Assembly (NCBI GenBank): GCA_017302435.1
Contig: JAFLDL010000004.1
Span: 62,001-126,000 of the forward strand
Direction of reading: 5' to 3'
Length of the DNA: 64,000 nt
From: Candidatus Accumulibacter necessarius
GTDB lineage: Bacteria; Pseudomonadota; Gammaproteobacteria; Burkholderiales; Rhodocyclaceae
Shown here: positions 1 to 9,624 of the stretch, piece by piece
How positions within the stretch are numbered: the stretch's first letter is position 1
How the letters are laid out: every line of letters begins with the position of its first letter
Notes under the pieces: model-generated
What the model saw: only the letters and a program-made list of their open reading frames with translations
Databases searched by the model: none
What the model was told of the DNA's origin: nothing
Program-made: the position numbers and the translations under genes

Positions 1-2
1 AT

Positions 3-3000
3 GGTCTGGATACCCCACTGCGACAGGTTATCGGCGCCCTCAGCATGATGCGGCATGACGGCGCCGTAACCGTGCTGCGCCAGTGTGCGAAAGACATCGA
101 ACGGTTCTCCGGGTCGGAATATGTCCCCCAGGAGCCTGACTTCGAAGGCGTTGCCGAGCAACTGTCGCTGGTCGGCTTCTTCGTCGATACGATGCAGACC
201 GGTGCGGGTGATTTCGACCGCTTCGTCAGCCAGATGAAAGCCGGTACGGCCGGGGCTGCCGCCGAGGAAGAGGCGGCAACCGTCGAACAGGAGCTGGAGC
301 AGCAAAAGCGTGAAGCGCACGCCCTGCTGGTCGCACTCAAGGAGCAGCCCGGTGATGCCGGGCTGCGTCAGGAAGTGCGGCAGAATCTGGCGGCGCTGCA
401 GAAGGACGCCGACCTGGTCGCCGACAAGCAACTTGGGCAGCAAACCAAGCACGTCCTCTCGGCGCTGGCGGCCGGTGGCGATGCCGCCCAGCAGATTGAT
501 GCGGCGATGGCAACGCTCAAACCGCAGATGCCGGAAGCTCCCCCGCCCTCGGCAGAAACCATTCAGCTCGCGCAGGCCACTGCCGAGGAAGTGGACGCCG
601 AGTTGCTGGGAATCTTCCTCGAAGAAGCCGACGAGGTGCTTGCCAGCATTGACGCAAACCTGCAGCGGTTAAGGGAACAGCCACACGACGTGGACCTGCT
701 GACCGTGATTCGTCGTTCGGCCCACACCCTCAAGGGCAGCGGCCGGATGGTCGGGCTCAAGGATCTCGGCGATACGGCGTGGTCGATAGAACAGGTTCTC
801 AACTTCTGGCTGCAACAGGAACAGGAAGTCACGCCAGATCTCCTCGACCTGATCGGACAGGCTCACACCGTTTTTTCCGCCTGGATCGAGCATCTGAAGA
901 CCGGGCAAGGCCAGATACCCGATGCGGGCGGCATGGTCGATCTGGCCGACGCCTTGAGAGGCGGCAGTGAAACACTCTTGCTGTCACCGCTGGCGAGTGT
1001 TGCCGCCAGGCCAGCAACGGAGCGAGGTGAGACGACAGCGGCCGAACTGGCTATCGACGCCGGCGTTGTCGCTGCGGCTCCGATTGCCGCCCTGCCGGCT
1101 GAACCGATACAGCTGCCGCGCGCGGGTCTTTCTATCGCTCCCGATCTGGCCGAGATTTTCAGGGAAGAGGCTGCGGCTCACCTGGCCACCCTGGAGCGCG
1201 AGTTCACGCGACTTCAAACAGACCCTGCCGCCCCGACAACGCATGAAATGTATCGAGCTGCCCACACCCTGGCGGGCATCGCCGGCACCGTCGGAATTCC
1301 GGCGGTCAACTGCCTGAGCCACGCGCTCGAACGTGCACTAGTGCGCCGCAACCAGGGCGCACAGCGCGACAGCCTTGAAGCGTTTGAGACGGTCCGCCAG
1401 GCGATTGCCGCCCTCGCCTTGATGCTGGCGGACGTCGCACGCGAACATGAACCCGAGGAATTCCCTGCCCTGCTCGATGAGCTCGGCACCCTGTACCCGG
1501 AGCCGCTCGTCGACCAGCAGGCAGTGCCCGTCCAGGCCGACGACAGAGAGGAAACAGCGCCGGCCGAACAGGCGGCTGCGATCGGTGGCACCGAGCCAGC
1601 GGCCAGCGAGGCCGCTGCCGTTGACGTCCCACAACTTCAGGACGAACTTGACGAGCAGTTGCTGCCCCTGTTCCTTGAAGAGGCGCTCGATCTCAACCAG
1701 AACATCGCTGCGCAGTTGCACGCCTGGCGCAATAATCCCGCCGATACCGAACCGGTCCGCCGACTCGCGCGCCTGTTCCATACCCTCAAGGGTAGCGCAC
1801 GCATGGCCGGCGCGATGAATCTCGGTGAGCTGACACACGCCATTGAGACGCGCATGCAGGAAGCGCAGGAAGCCGGTCGCGCGCCGCTCGAACTGATCGA
1901 CGACATCGACAATGCCTTCGACGTGATTGTCCAGATTGTCGAGCGGCTGCAGCGTGGCGAGACCTCCGATGCGCCGGTCGAGATATCCGATCAAGCGGCC
2001 CTGGAACTGGCCGCCGAAGCGCCGGCGCCGGTCACGCCCGTCGATCAGGGCGCCGGCCAACCCGAGCATGAAGGCGAGACGGACGCGGCGGCACAGCGGG
2101 CGACCCTGCGCGTGCGCGCCGACCTGATCGACCGGCTGGTCAACGAAGCCGGTGAATTGTCGATTGCCCGCTCGCGGATTGAAGGCGAGATGCGCGGCAT
2201 CAAGGGCTCGCTGCTCGACCTGACCGAGAACGTGATCCGTCTGCGTCGGCAGTTGCGCGACATCGAGATCCAGGCCGAACTGCAGATGCAGTCGCGCACG
2301 GCGCAGACCGGAGAGCAACACGCCGATTTCGATCCGCTCGAGTTCGACCGCTTCACCCGCTTCCAGGAACTCACGCGGATGATGGCCGAATCAGTCAATG
2401 ACGTCGCCACCGTCCAGCAGAACCTGCTGAAGAACCTTGACGACGCCAACGCCGCCATCATCGCGCAAGCGCGCCTGAACCGCGAAGTGCAGCAGGAGTT
2501 GATGTCAGTGCGCATGGTGCCGTTCGGCAGCATCTCCGATCGTCTCTATCGCATCGTCCGCCAGGCGAGCAAGGAGATCGGCAAGCGGGCAAACCTTGAA
2601 ATCAGTGGTGCGCAACTGGAACTCGACAGAACGGTTCTCGACAAGATGCTGGCACCGCTGGAACACATGCTGCGTAATGCGGTCGCCCATGGCCTTGAGG
2701 ACGCACCGGTTCGCCTGAGCAAGGGCAAGCCGGAGATTGGCGAGATCTCGCTCAAGCTGACGCAGGAAGGCAACGAGATCATCCTGTCGTTCGCGGATGA
2801 CGGCGCCGGCCTCGACCTCGACCGGCTGCGCGAACGCGGCTTGCTCGCCGGCCTGCTCAGCGAGGACGAAGCCGCCGACCCGGAGCGCGTGGTGGAGCTG
2901 ATTTTTGCCCCCGGCCTCTCGACCGCCAGCGAAGTCTCGCGCCTGTCTGGTCGTGGCATCGGAATGGATGTTCTCAAGAGCGAAGTGACCAGCCTTGGCG

Positions 3001-3923
3001 GCCGCATTGAAGTCGTCTCCAGCCGAGGCCAGGGAACGACTTTCCGGCTTTATCTGCCGCTCACCCTGGCGGTGACGAAAGCCTTGCTGGTACGCTCGGG
3101 CAACCGGGAATACGCGATTCCTTCGGCCATGATCGAGCAGGTACTCGACCTCAAGGAGAAAGGGCTGAGCCGCATTCGCGAGGCCCGTGAGGCGGTGTGG
3201 ACCGGGAATCACTATCCGTTCCATTACCTGCCGCACCTCCTCGGCGAAACCCAGGCGCTGCCGGAGAAGCATACCCAATACTGGGCTCTGCTGCTGCGCA
3301 GCGGAACCCGCAAGATTGCGCTGCAAGTCGACGAATTGCTCGGCAATCAGGAAATCGTGGTCAAGAACATTGGCCCTCAGCTTGCCCGTGTGATCGGCAT
3401 CGACGGCGCGACGGTGCTCGGCAATGGTCAGGTTCTCCTGATCCTGAACCCGATTGCACTGGCCAGTCGCGATCGCCTGGCGCCTGCCGTCTCGCCGGTA
3501 CCGACGGTCCGGCAACCGCTGGCAACCGACAGCGTCACCGGCACTGTACCAACGGTCATGATCGTCGACGATTCGCTGACCGTGCGCAAGATCACCACTC
3601 GCCTGCTGGCACGCGAAGGCTACCAGGTGATGACCGCCAAGGACGGCGTCGATGCCCTCGAGCAACTCGTCGCAGTGGTCCCGGATGTCATGCTGGTGGA
3701 CATCGAGATGCCGCGCATGGACGGCTTCGAGCTGACCAGGAACATCCGGGCGGACAAGCGCCTGGGGACGGTTCCGATCATCATGATCACCTCGCGAACG
3801 GCTGACAAGCACCGCCAATACGCCCTCGAGCTGGGCGTCAATCACTACCTCGGCAAGCCCTATCAGGAAGACGAACTGCTGCGCCTGGTGAGCGGGCACG
3901 TCAGGGAACTTCGCCACGCTTGA
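3..3923 (+). CDS. chpA: Type IV pilus chemotaxis-like hybrid sensor kinase, ChpA/PilL type (5' end outside window)
   Basis: The reading frame is open from the left edge, so the N-terminus lies outside. Three Hpt modules are visible, with phosphoacceptor-type histidines at about nt 723 (HTLKGSGRMVG), 1263 (HTLAGIAGTVG) and 1779 (HTLKGSARMAG). A CheA-type dimerisation segment follows (RADLIDRLVNEAGELSIAR), then a HATPase with N-box HMLRNAVAHGLED and G-boxes DDGAGLD and GRGIGMDV. A CheW-like domain and a C-terminal receiver complete it; the receiver acceptor Asp is at about nt 3699 in MLVDIEMPRMDG, with a conserved Lys in GKPYQ. This order is that of ChpA/PilL, the kinase controlling twitching and pilus/cAMP signalling. 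The middle Hpt lacks the usual Lys after His and may be inactive. The pilus genes in the window support the role. The stop overlaps the convergent photolyase gene by 23 nt. Confidence 0.93.
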   Translation, partial: GLDTPLRQVIGALSMMRHDGAVTVLRQCAKDIERFSGSEYVPQEPDFEGVAEQLSLVGFFVDTMQTGAGDFDRFVSQMKAGTAGAAAEEEAATVEQELEQQKREAHALLVALKEQPGDAGLRQEVRQNLAALQKDADLVADKQLGQQTKHVLSALAAGGDAAQQIDAAMATLKPQMPEAPPPSAETIQLAQATAEEVDAELLGIFLEEADEVLASIDANLQRLREQPHDVDLLTVIRRSAHTLKGSGRMVGLKDLGDTAWSIEQVLNFWLQQEQEVTPDLLDLIGQAHTVFSAWIEHLKTGQGQIPDAGGMVDLADALRGGSETLLLSPLASVAARPATERGETTAAELAIDAGVVAAAPIAALPAEPIQLPRAGLSIAPDLAEIFREEAAAHLATLEREFTRLQTDPAAPTTHEMYRAAHTLAGIAGTVGIPAVNCLSHALERALVRRNQGAQRDSLEAFETVRQAIAALALMLADVAREHEPEEFPALLDELGTLYPEPLVDQQAVPVQADDREETAPAEQAAAIGGTEPAASEAAAVDVPQLQDELDEQLLPLFLEEALDLNQNIAAQLHAWRNNPADTEPVRRLARLFHTLKGSARMAGAMNLGELTHAIETRMQEAQEAGRAPLELIDDIDNAFDVIVQIVERLQRGETSDAPVEISDQAALELAAEAPAPVTPVDQGAGQPEHEGETDAAAQRATLRVRADLIDRLVNEAGELSIARSRIEGEMRGIKGSLLDLTENVIRLRRQLRDIEIQAELQMQSRTAQTGEQHADFDPLEFDRFTRFQELTRMMAESVNDVATVQQNLLKNLDDANAAIIAQARLNREVQQELMSVRMVPFGSISDRLYRIVRQASKEIGKRANLEISGAQLELDRTVLDKMLAPLEHMLRNAVAHGLEDAPVRLSKGKPEIGEISLKLTQEGNEIILSFADDGAGLDLDRLRERGLLAGLLSEDEAADPERVVELIFAPGLSTASEVSRLSGRGIGMDVLKSEVTSLGGRIEVVSSRGQGTTFRLYLPLTLAVTKALLVRSGNREYAIPSAMIEQVLDLKEKGLSRIREAREAVWTGNHYPFHYLPHLLGETQALPEKHTQYWALLLRSGTRKIALQVDELLGNQEIVVKNIGPQLARVIGIDGATVLGNGQVLLILNPIALASRDRLAPAVSPVPTVRQPLATDSVTGTVPTVMIVDDSLTVRKITTRLLAREGYQVMTAKDGVDALEQLVAVVPDVMLVDIEMPRMDGFELTRNIRADKRLGTVPIIMITSRTADKHRQYALELGVNHYLGKPYQEDELLRLVSGHVRELRHA

Positions 3924-5358
3924 CGACCGCGTAGCGCTGCAGTGTCCTGAGCCGGGCCTGATCATGCTCGACCAGTGGCGGCGGAGTATCGCGACCGATG
4001 CGCACGCCGCAGGCAAGCTGCTCGGACAGGCTCATTCGCCACGGCGCATGAATGAACTTGTCCGGCACAGCGGCCAGTTCCGGCAGGTAGCGGCGAATGA
4101 ACCGCCCGGCCGGGTCGAAGCGTTCCGATTGCGTCACCGGATTGAAGATGCGGAAATACGGCTGCGCGTCGCAGCCGCTTGACGCTGCCCATTGCCAACC
4201 GCCGTTATTGGCCGACAGGTCGAAATCGTTGAGCTGACAGGCAAAGTAGGCCTCACCCTGCCGCCAGTCGATGCCCAGATCCTTGGTCAGAAACGAAGCG
4301 ACCAGCATGCGCAGGCGGTTATGCATGTAGCCAGTCCGGTTGATCTGCCGCATCGCGGCGTCGACCAGCGGATAGCCGGTGCACCCGTTGCTCCAGGCGG
4401 CAAAGGCCGCCTCCGCCTGCGGCCCGTGTTCCCAGGCAATGGCATCGTACACGGGCTTGAACGCGCCCCCGGTCACGTGCGGAAAACGGTCGAGAATCAT
4501 GAAGTAGAAGTCGCGCCAGATCAACTCGGCAAGCCAGGTTGCCGCCCCCTCGGCACCCTCGGCACCCTGTTTCAAGGCCCCGGCGGCAATCGCTCGCGCC
4601 ACCAGCTCACGAATCGACACCGTGCCGAAACGCAGATGAAGCGAGAGATACGAAACCCCCTTCACCGCCGGGAAATCACGCTGCTGCCTGTAGCGCGCCA
4701 TGCGCCCCTGGAATTCGGCCAGCAGCTGTTGGCCGCCGGACATCCCCGGCACAAACCCGAGCGACCGCAGATCACTGGCGGCAAAGCCGAGCGCCGCCAG
4801 CGGCGGCACGCCGCCAGCGCCGGGCGCCGCCATCAGGCAGCCGCCGCCGGTCTGGCAGGGCTGCCAGTCGTCCTCCGTCAGCCGCTTCAGCCAGGCGTTC
4901 CGGTACGGCGTAAACACCGTGTAAGGCCGTCCGGCCTGCGTCAGCACTTCCTCCCCGTCAAGCACCGCCTGATCCTTGAAGGACTCGAAGGCAATTCCGT
5001 CGGCACTCAACGCCGCCCTGACGGCGGCATCGCGCTTCTTGGCCTGCGGTTCGTAGTCGCGATTGGCAAACACCGCCGATACACCCAGCTCCCTTGCCAG
5101 TGTCGGGATCTCGCTGCTTGCCCAGCCATGGCGCACGATCATTGCCCCGCCGCGCACGCGCAGCGCCAGATCAAGCTCAACCAGCGACTCCCGGATGAAT
5201 TCGACGCGTCGATCATCGGACCGCCCAAGCCGGTCAAGGATCTCGCGATCGAAGACAAAAGCACAATACACGCGCCGCCCACGCCGCAGCGCCTCGCAGA
5301 GGGCCGTGTGATCGCGATCACGCAGGTCGCGCCGAAACCAGACCAGAATCGAATTCAT
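3901..5358 (-). CDS. phrB: Deoxyribodipyrimidine photolyase (class I, FAD-dependent)
   Basis: A 485-residue protein of normal photolyase length. It starts with the antenna (Rossmann-like) domain, MNSILVWFRRDLRDRDHTAL. The C-terminal FAD-binding half carries the family signature: GCTGYPLVDAAMRQ, TGYMHNRLRMLVASFLTK, and the substrate/FAD segment NDFDLSANNGGWQWAASSG with PYFRIFNP after it. The enzyme reverses UV-induced cyclobutane pyrimidine dimers with light; no photosensory extension is seen, so repair rather than cryptochrome signalling is likely. It is transcribed away from the yqgE operon, with 47 bp between the two starts, and its 3' end runs into the convergent chpA gene. Confidence 0.95.
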   Translation of the reverse strand: MNSILVWFRRDLRDRDHTALCEALRRGRRVYCAFVFDREILDRLGRSDDRRVEFIRESLVELDLALRVRGGAMIVRHGWASSEIPTLARELGVSAVFANRDYEPQAKKRDAAVRAALSADGIAFESFKDQAVLDGEEVLTQAGRPYTVFTPYRNAWLKRLTEDDWQPCQTGGGCLMAAPGAGGVPPLAALGFAASDLRSLGFVPGMSGGQQLLAEFQGRMARYRQQRDFPAVKGVSYLSLHLRFGTVSIRELVARAIAAGALKQGAEGAEGAATWLAELIWRDFYFMILDRFPHVTGGAFKPVYDAIAWEHGPQAEAAFAAWSNGCTGYPLVDAAMRQINRTGYMHNRLRMLVASFLTKDLGIDWRQGEAYFACQLNDFDLSANNGGWQWAASSGCDAQPYFRIFNPVTQSERFDPAGRFIRRYLPELAAVPDKFIHAPWRMSLSEQLACGVRIGRDTPPPLVEHDQARLRTLQRYAVVKRGEVP

Positions 5359-5370
5359 CGTGGATTACCT

Positions 5371-5399
5371 TTGTGTCAGCCGCCACCGCCCATTAAAAT
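5371..5399 (+). promoter_or_regulatory. Candidate sigma-70 promoter of the yqgE-ruvX-pyr operon
   Basis: TTGTGT (5371-5376), a 17-nt spacer and TAAAAT (5394-5399) match a sigma-70 promoter well. The yqgE ATG begins only 6 nt after the -10 box and no Shine-Dalgarno sequence is seen, so the transcript may be leaderless or nearly so. Predicted by eye only. Confidence 0.5.
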
Positions 5400-5405
5400 G
5401 AGACC

Positions 5406-5966
5406 ATGCAAAGCATCAACCTGACTGATCATTTTCTCATCGCCATGCCGGCGATGGTCGACTCCTACTTTTCCAAGAGCCTGGTCTATATCGCCGAACA
5501 CAACCCGCGTGGCGCGCTGGGCGTGATCGTCAATCGGCCGATCGACATGAGCCTGGGGACGCTGCTGGAGAAAATCGATGTTCCCCTGCAGGCCGAAGGC
5601 TTCGCCAATCTGCCCGTTCTCTTCGGCGGACCGGTCCAGACCGACCGCGGCTTCGTCCTCCATCGACCGGTCGGCCAGTGGCAGTCGACGCTGGTCATCA
5701 ACCAGCACGTCGGCCTCACCAGCTCGCGCGACATCCTGCAGGCAGTCGCGCGCGACGGCCAGCCACGCGACGTGATGGTGACACTCGGCTACGCCGGCTG
5801 GGCTGCCGGCCAGCTCGAACACGAACTGGTGCAGAATGCCTGGTTAACCGTGCCGGCTCAACTGCACATCCTCTTCGACTCACCTTACGAGGAGAGGCTG
5901 GCATCGGCACTGGAACTGCTCGGCGTCAATCTCGCCAATCTTGTCGATGAAGCCGGGCATGCTTGA
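5406..5966 (+). CDS. yqgE: YqgE/AlgH family protein
   Basis: A 186-residue member of the UPF0301/YqgE family. The N-terminus [17 protein letters not shown] is the family hallmark and fixes the start. Other conserved blocks are the [13 protein letters not shown] region, the [14 protein letters not shown] loop and [14 protein letters not shown]. The biochemical function is unknown; in Pseudomonas AlgH affects alginate expression. It is the first gene of an overlapping operon: its last 26 nt overlap the open frame of ruvX, as is typical for proteobacterial yqgE-yqgF pairs. Confidence 0.95.
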   Translation: MQSINLTDHFLIAMPAMVDSYFSKSLVYIAEHNPRGALGVIVNRPIDMSLGTLLEKIDVPLQAEGFANLPVLFGGPVQTDRGFVLHRPVGQWQSTLVINQHVGLTSSRDILQAVARDGQPRDVMVTLGYAGWAAGQLEHELVQNAWLTVPAQLHILFDSPYEERLASALELLGVNLANLVDEAGHA

Positions 5967-6465
5967 GTCCGGCAGCAAACCCTCAGGCACGGTGCTGGCC
6001 TTCGATTTTGGCGAAAAGCGCATCGGCGTCGCCGTTGGCGAGTGGCAACTGTTGCAGGCACATCCGCTGACCACCCTCCACGGCGAGGCGAACGCCGAGC
6101 GTTTCACGGCCATCGCTGCGCTGATCGAGGAATGGCAACCCGCCAGCCTGGTCGTCGGGCGTCCGCTCTCACTCGACGGCACAGCGCACGCCATGACCGC
6201 GCGCTGCACGCGCTTCGCCAATCAGTTGCGCGGCCGCTTCGGACTCGACGTGGAGTATGCCGAGGAGCGGCTCTCGTCGGTCGAAGCGGCGGAGCGCCTG
6301 CGGGCCGCGGGAACCGCCCGGCACAACGCGCGCCAGCACCTCGACGCCATCGCGGCCCAGCTGATCCTGCAAGGTCATTTTGACGGTTTTGCCGAGCAAG
6401 GCATTGACCACCTTTCCCCCCCACCCGAACACCCTGATGACCGAGAAGACGATACCCGCCATTGA
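5947..6465 (+). CDS. ruvX: Putative pre-16S rRNA nuclease / RuvX Holliday junction resolvase-like protein (YqgF)
   Basis: An RNase H-fold protein of about 172 residues. The first acidic residue lies in [16 protein letters not shown], the second in [16 protein letters not shown], and the C-terminal aspartate in [15 protein letters not shown], matching the YqgF catalytic set. In E. coli YqgF processes the 5' end of 16S rRNA, and related proteins act on Holliday junctions. The start is taken as ATG 5947; a TTG at 5941 and an ATG at 5959 are alternatives. It overlaps yqgE upstream and pyrR downstream (29 nt), so translation is probably coupled. Confidence 0.92.
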   Translation: MKPGMLESGSKPSGTVLAFDFGEKRIGVAVGEWQLLQAHPLTTLHGEANAERFTAIAALIEEWQPASLVVGRPLSLDGTAHAMTARCTRFANQLRGRFGLDVEYAEERLSSVEAAERLRAAGTARHNARQHLDAIAAQLILQGHFDGFAEQGIDHLSPPPEHPDDREDDTRH

Positions 6466-6958
6466 CCTCCCTGACGCCGAGGCACAATGTGCCGAACTGG
6501 CCGAGCTGATCCGACCCCGACTGCAAGCGGACACGGTTTTGGTCGGCATTCATAGCGGCGGCGTCTGGGTGGCCAGGCGCCTGCGCGAGCTGCTGGGACT
6601 CGGCAACGAAATCGGCCTGATCGACGTTTCTTTCTACCGAGACGACTACGGCGAGAGGGGTCTTCATGCCCGGGTCAAGCCGAGCTCGATTCCCTTCGAC
6701 GTCGAGGGCCGGCCACTGATCCTGGTCGATGACGTGCTCTTCACCGGCCGGACGACGCGTGCGGCAATCAACGAATTGTTTGACTACGGACGTCCGGCCA
6801 GCATCCAGCTGGCCGTTCTGGCCGATCGAGGCCGGCGCCAGCTACCGATCTCCGCTGACTTTTGCCCCTGGCGGGTCGAGCTCGACCCGTCTCAGGAACT
6901 GATCCTCTCGGCGGAGGCCAACGGTCGCCTGCATTGGAGCGTGGCCGCGAGTGCATAA
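6437..6958 (+). CDS. pyrR: PyrR bifunctional pyr operon regulator / uracil phosphoribosyltransferase
   Basis: A 173-residue type I phosphoribosyltransferase. The PRPP-binding motif [16 protein letters not shown] is clear and is preceded by the [19 protein letters not shown] region typical of PyrR. The family converts uracil and PRPP to UMP and in many bacteria binds pyr mRNA. The start is ATG 6437, because the longer frame upstream lies inside ruvX. It is followed with an 8-nt overlap by pyrB, so it belongs to the pyrimidine operon. I see no PyrR-type attenuator between the genes, so RNA regulation here is unproven. Confidence 0.93.
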   Translation: MTEKTIPAIDLPDAEAQCAELAELIRPRLQADTVLVGIHSGGVWVARRLRELLGLGNEIGLIDVSFYRDDYGERGLHARVKPSSIPFDVEGRPLILVDDVLFTGRTTRAAINELFDYGRPASIQLAVLADRGRRQLPISADFCPWRVELDPSQELILSAEANGRLHWSVAASA

Positions 6959-7910
6959 TCCACAACTCAACGCCAATGGCGAGCTGACCCACCTGCTGTC
7001 GATCGAGGGCTTGCCCCGCGAAGTGATCAACCACATTCTCGACACCGCATCGAGTTTTCTCAAGGTATCCCACCGCGACGTCAAGAAAGTGCCCCTGCTG
7101 CGCGGCAAGAGCGTCTTCAATGTGTTTTTCGAGAATTCGACGCGCACTCGCACCACCTTCGAAATCGCCGCCAAGCGCCTGTCTGCCGATGTCATCAACC
7201 TCGACGTCACCCGTTCCTCGACTGCCAAGGGCGAGACCCTGCTCGACACGGTGGACAACCTGGTCGCCATGCACGCCGACATGTTCGTCGTCCGGCACGC
7301 CGCAAGCGGGGCGCCGCACCTGATCGCCGACCACCTGCGACGCCTCCGGCGGAACGATGTGCACGTGGTCAATGCCGGCGACGGACGCCACGCCCATCCG
7401 ACTCAGGGCCTGCTCGACATGTACACCATCCGTCACTACAAGAAGGATTTCGCCAATCTGGTGGTGGCGATTGTCGGCGACATCCTTCACTCGCGCGTCG
7501 CCCGATCGGACATCCACGCGCTGACCACACTCGGCGCCGCCGAGGTCCGCGCCGTCGGCCCGCAAACGCTGCTGCCGACGGCCATCGAGACAATGGGGGT
7601 GCGCGTCTGCCACGACATGAGTGAGGGACTTCGCGATTGCGATGTGGTGATCATGCTCCGGCTGCAGAACGAGCGGATGAATGGCGCGCTGCTGCCTTCG
7701 GCGCGCGAGTACTTCCGCTGTTACGGCCTGTCGCCGGCGATGCTGGCGCTGGCCAGGCCGGACGCCATCGTGATGCACCCGGGGCCAATGAATCGCGGCG
7801 TCGAAATCGATTCCGACGTCGCCGACGGACCACAGGCGGTGATCCTGCCGCAGGTCACCTTCGGCATTGCCGTCCGCATGGCAGTCATGGGCATCCTGGC
7901 GGGGAACTGA
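6951..7910 (+). CDS. pyrB: Aspartate carbamoyltransferase catalytic subunit
   Basis: A 319-residue enzyme that condenses carbamoyl phosphate and aspartate to carbamoyl-aspartate in de novo pyrimidine synthesis. The carbamoyl-phosphate loop is [13 protein letters not shown]; the mobile loop (STAKGET), the [16 protein letters not shown] region and the [11 protein letters not shown] motif are all present. It starts with GTG at 6951, overlapping the end of pyrR. The next gene, a catalytically dead dihydroorotase homologue, starts 3 nt downstream. That arrangement is known from Pseudomonas, where PyrB and PyrC' form one dodecameric holoenzyme. Confidence 0.97.
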   Translation: MHNPQLNANGELTHLLSIEGLPREVINHILDTASSFLKVSHRDVKKVPLLRGKSVFNVFFENSTRTRTTFEIAAKRLSADVINLDVTRSSTAKGETLLDTVDNLVAMHADMFVVRHAASGAPHLIADHLRRLRRNDVHVVNAGDGRHAHPTQGLLDMYTIRHYKKDFANLVVAIVGDILHSRVARSDIHALTTLGAAEVRAVGPQTLLPTAIETMGVRVCHDMSEGLRDCDVVIMLRLQNERMNGALLPSAREYFRCYGLSPAMLALARPDAIVMHPGPMNRGVEIDSDVADGPQAVILPQVTFGIAVRMAVMGILAGN

Positions 7911-7913
7911 GCA

Positions 7914-9314
7914 ATGAGCAAGCAACACCTCCATATCCGGAATGCCCGCCTGATCGACCCCCACAACGGCGTCGATGACCTGCTCGACCTCTTCATCGCC
8001 GAAGGCCGGATTGCCGCAATCGGCGAGCCGCCGGCAGGGTTCTCGCCGGCAAGAAGCATCAACGCGCTGGGCCTGATCGCCTGCCCCGGGCTCGTCGACC
8101 TTTCCGCTCGGCTCGGCGGCATCGAGGCCGAGCTCGGAGCAGCGGTGGCGGGCGGGGTGACCTCGCTGGCCTGCCCACCCGACACCAAGCCCCCGCTCGA
8201 CGAACCGGGGCTTGTCGAGCGCCTCGTCAGGCGAAGCGAGGCAACGGGGCTGGCGCGGGTCTATCCGATCGGAGCGCTCACCGAAGATCTGGCCGGTCTG
8301 CGGCTCGCGGAAATGAACGGCCTGGCGCGCGCTGGATGCATCGCCTTCTCCCAAGCCAAACAGGCCATCGTCGACACCCAGTCGCTACTGCGTGCCATGC
8401 AGTATGCAGCGACCTTTGGTTACGCGGTCCACCTGCGACCGCAGGATGATTCTCTCGCCCGCGAGGGTGTCGCGCACGACGGCGAAGTCGCCGCACGGCT
8501 TGGGCTGACCGGCATCCCCGTGTCTGCCGAAACCGTGGCCATCGCCACCGCCCTGCAACTGGCCGCTGAAACCGGCGTCCGCCTGCACCTTGCCCGCCTT
8601 TCCTCCGCCGCCGGCGTCGACCTGATCCGGGCAGCCAGACGGTCTGGCGTACCGGTCAGTTGTGACGTTGCGATCCATCACCTGCATCTTTCTGAACAGG
8701 ATATCGGCTACTTCGACAGCAATTCGCGCTTCGACCCACCGCTGCGCTCGGCGCGCGACCGTGAGGCGCTGCGCGCCGCCATCACCGAAGGGCTGGCAGC
8801 GATCTGTTCGGACCACACCCCGGTCGATGCGGATGGCAAGCAACTGCCGTTCGCCGAAGCCCTGCCCGGCGCCACCGCCCTCGAGCTCCTGCTGCCACTG
8901 ACGCTGCAGTTGGCTGCAGAAGAAAACACACACGCCGCACGAAATGATTTGCGGTGGGAACTGCAAGCGAACGCCCCGGGGACTGCCGGCCTTGATCCGG
9001 ATTGGGACTTGGTCGGGGGCGGCCCCAATGCCTGGCATGAGGGGCGGCTGCCGCTGGCCATGGCGCTCGCTCGCGTCACCTGTGATCCGGCAGCCATTCT
9101 TGGCATAGAGGCGGGTTCGCTCAGCGTTGGCAGTGCCGCCGACATCTGCCTGTTCGACCCCGACGAGGTCTGGCGCGCCACCCCAGACGCGCTGCGCAGC
9201 CAGGGCAAGAACACACCATTCGTGGGTTGCGAAGTCAGGGGCCGGGTGCGCATGACGCTGGTCGGCGGACGCGTCGTCTTCGAGGCCCGAGCAGGCGCGG
9301 GACGGGCCGCCTGA
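7914..9314 (+). CDS. pyrC': PyrC' pseudo-dihydroorotase (non-catalytic partner of aspartate carbamoyltransferase)
   Basis: A 466-residue member of the type I dihydroorotase/amidohydrolase family. At the position where active enzymes have the zinc-binding HxH (PGLVDLHxHxR) this protein reads CPGLVDLSARLGG, so both histidines are gone. The later HCED-type motif is also altered (HLRPQDD). Other framework motifs remain: RLHLARLSS, CDVAIHHLHL and ICSDHTPVD. In Pseudomonas such proteins (PyrC'/PyrX) have no dihydroorotase activity but are needed to assemble active PyrB. The 3-nt spacing from pyrB agrees with that. A true dihydroorotase must be encoded elsewhere in the genome. Confidence 0.9.
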   Translation: MSKQHLHIRNARLIDPHNGVDDLLDLFIAEGRIAAIGEPPAGFSPARSINALGLIACPGLVDLSARLGGIEAELGAAVAGGVTSLACPPDTKPPLDEPGLVERLVRRSEATGLARVYPIGALTEDLAGLRLAEMNGLARAGCIAFSQAKQAIVDTQSLLRAMQYAATFGYAVHLRPQDDSLAREGVAHDGEVAARLGLTGIPVSAETVAIATALQLAAETGVRLHLARLSSAAGVDLIRAARRSGVPVSCDVAIHHLHLSEQDIGYFDSNSRFDPPLRSARDREALRAAITEGLAAICSDHTPVDADGKQLPFAEALPGATALELLLPLTLQLAAEENTHAARNDLRWELQANAPGTAGLDPDWDLVGGGPNAWHEGRLPLAMALARVTCDPAAILGIEAGSLSVGSAADICLFDPDEVWRATPDALRSQGKNTPFVGCEVRGRVRMTLVGGRVVFEARAGAGRAA

Positions 9315-9330
9315 CGACCGCGGCGTCGGC

Positions 9331-9621
9331 TCACGGGCCGAGCAGGCGGCGCACCGCGTCCACCGGCGCAGCGAGCACCAGCAGGACCTTGCGCCGCGAC
9401 GTCTGGCCACTTTTCAAGGTCACCGCAGCCCTTGGCACGCCCAGTCGCTGGGCAACAAACTCAAGCAGGGCAGCGTTCGCCCGGCCTTCGATCGCTGGCG
9501 CCGCGAGACGAATCTTCAGCGCGTCGCCATGCAGGCCAAGCACTTCGCTGCGCTTCCCTGCGGGCTGAACGTGGACGGTCAGCGTGATTGCGCCATCCGC
9601 TTCGCGCAGCCAATCGACCAC
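9331..9621 (-). CDS. yggU: DUF167 (YggU) family protein
   Basis: A 96-residue protein of the DUF167/YggU family. The core GDALKIRLAAPAIEGRANAALLEFVAQ and the following VTLKSGQTSRRKVLLV segment are characteristic. Function is unknown. It starts with GTG at 9621, only 3 nt after the yggT stop, so it is the last gene of the yggS-proC-yggT-yggU operon, an order common in proteobacteria. Confidence 0.9.
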   Translation of the reverse strand: MVDWLREADGAITLTVHVQPAGKRSEVLGLHGDALKIRLAAPAIEGRANAALLEFVAQRLGVPRAAVTLKSGQTSRRKVLLVLAAPVDAVRRLLGP

Positions 9622-9624
9622 GGC

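Noticed and set aside
2505-4016. 503-codon minus-strand frame
   Set aside because: Antisense to the well-supported chpA gene; no family features.
6416-6422. C7 tract at the ruvX/pyrR overlap as a phase-variable site
   Set aside because: Short run in essential-type genes; probably chance at high GC.
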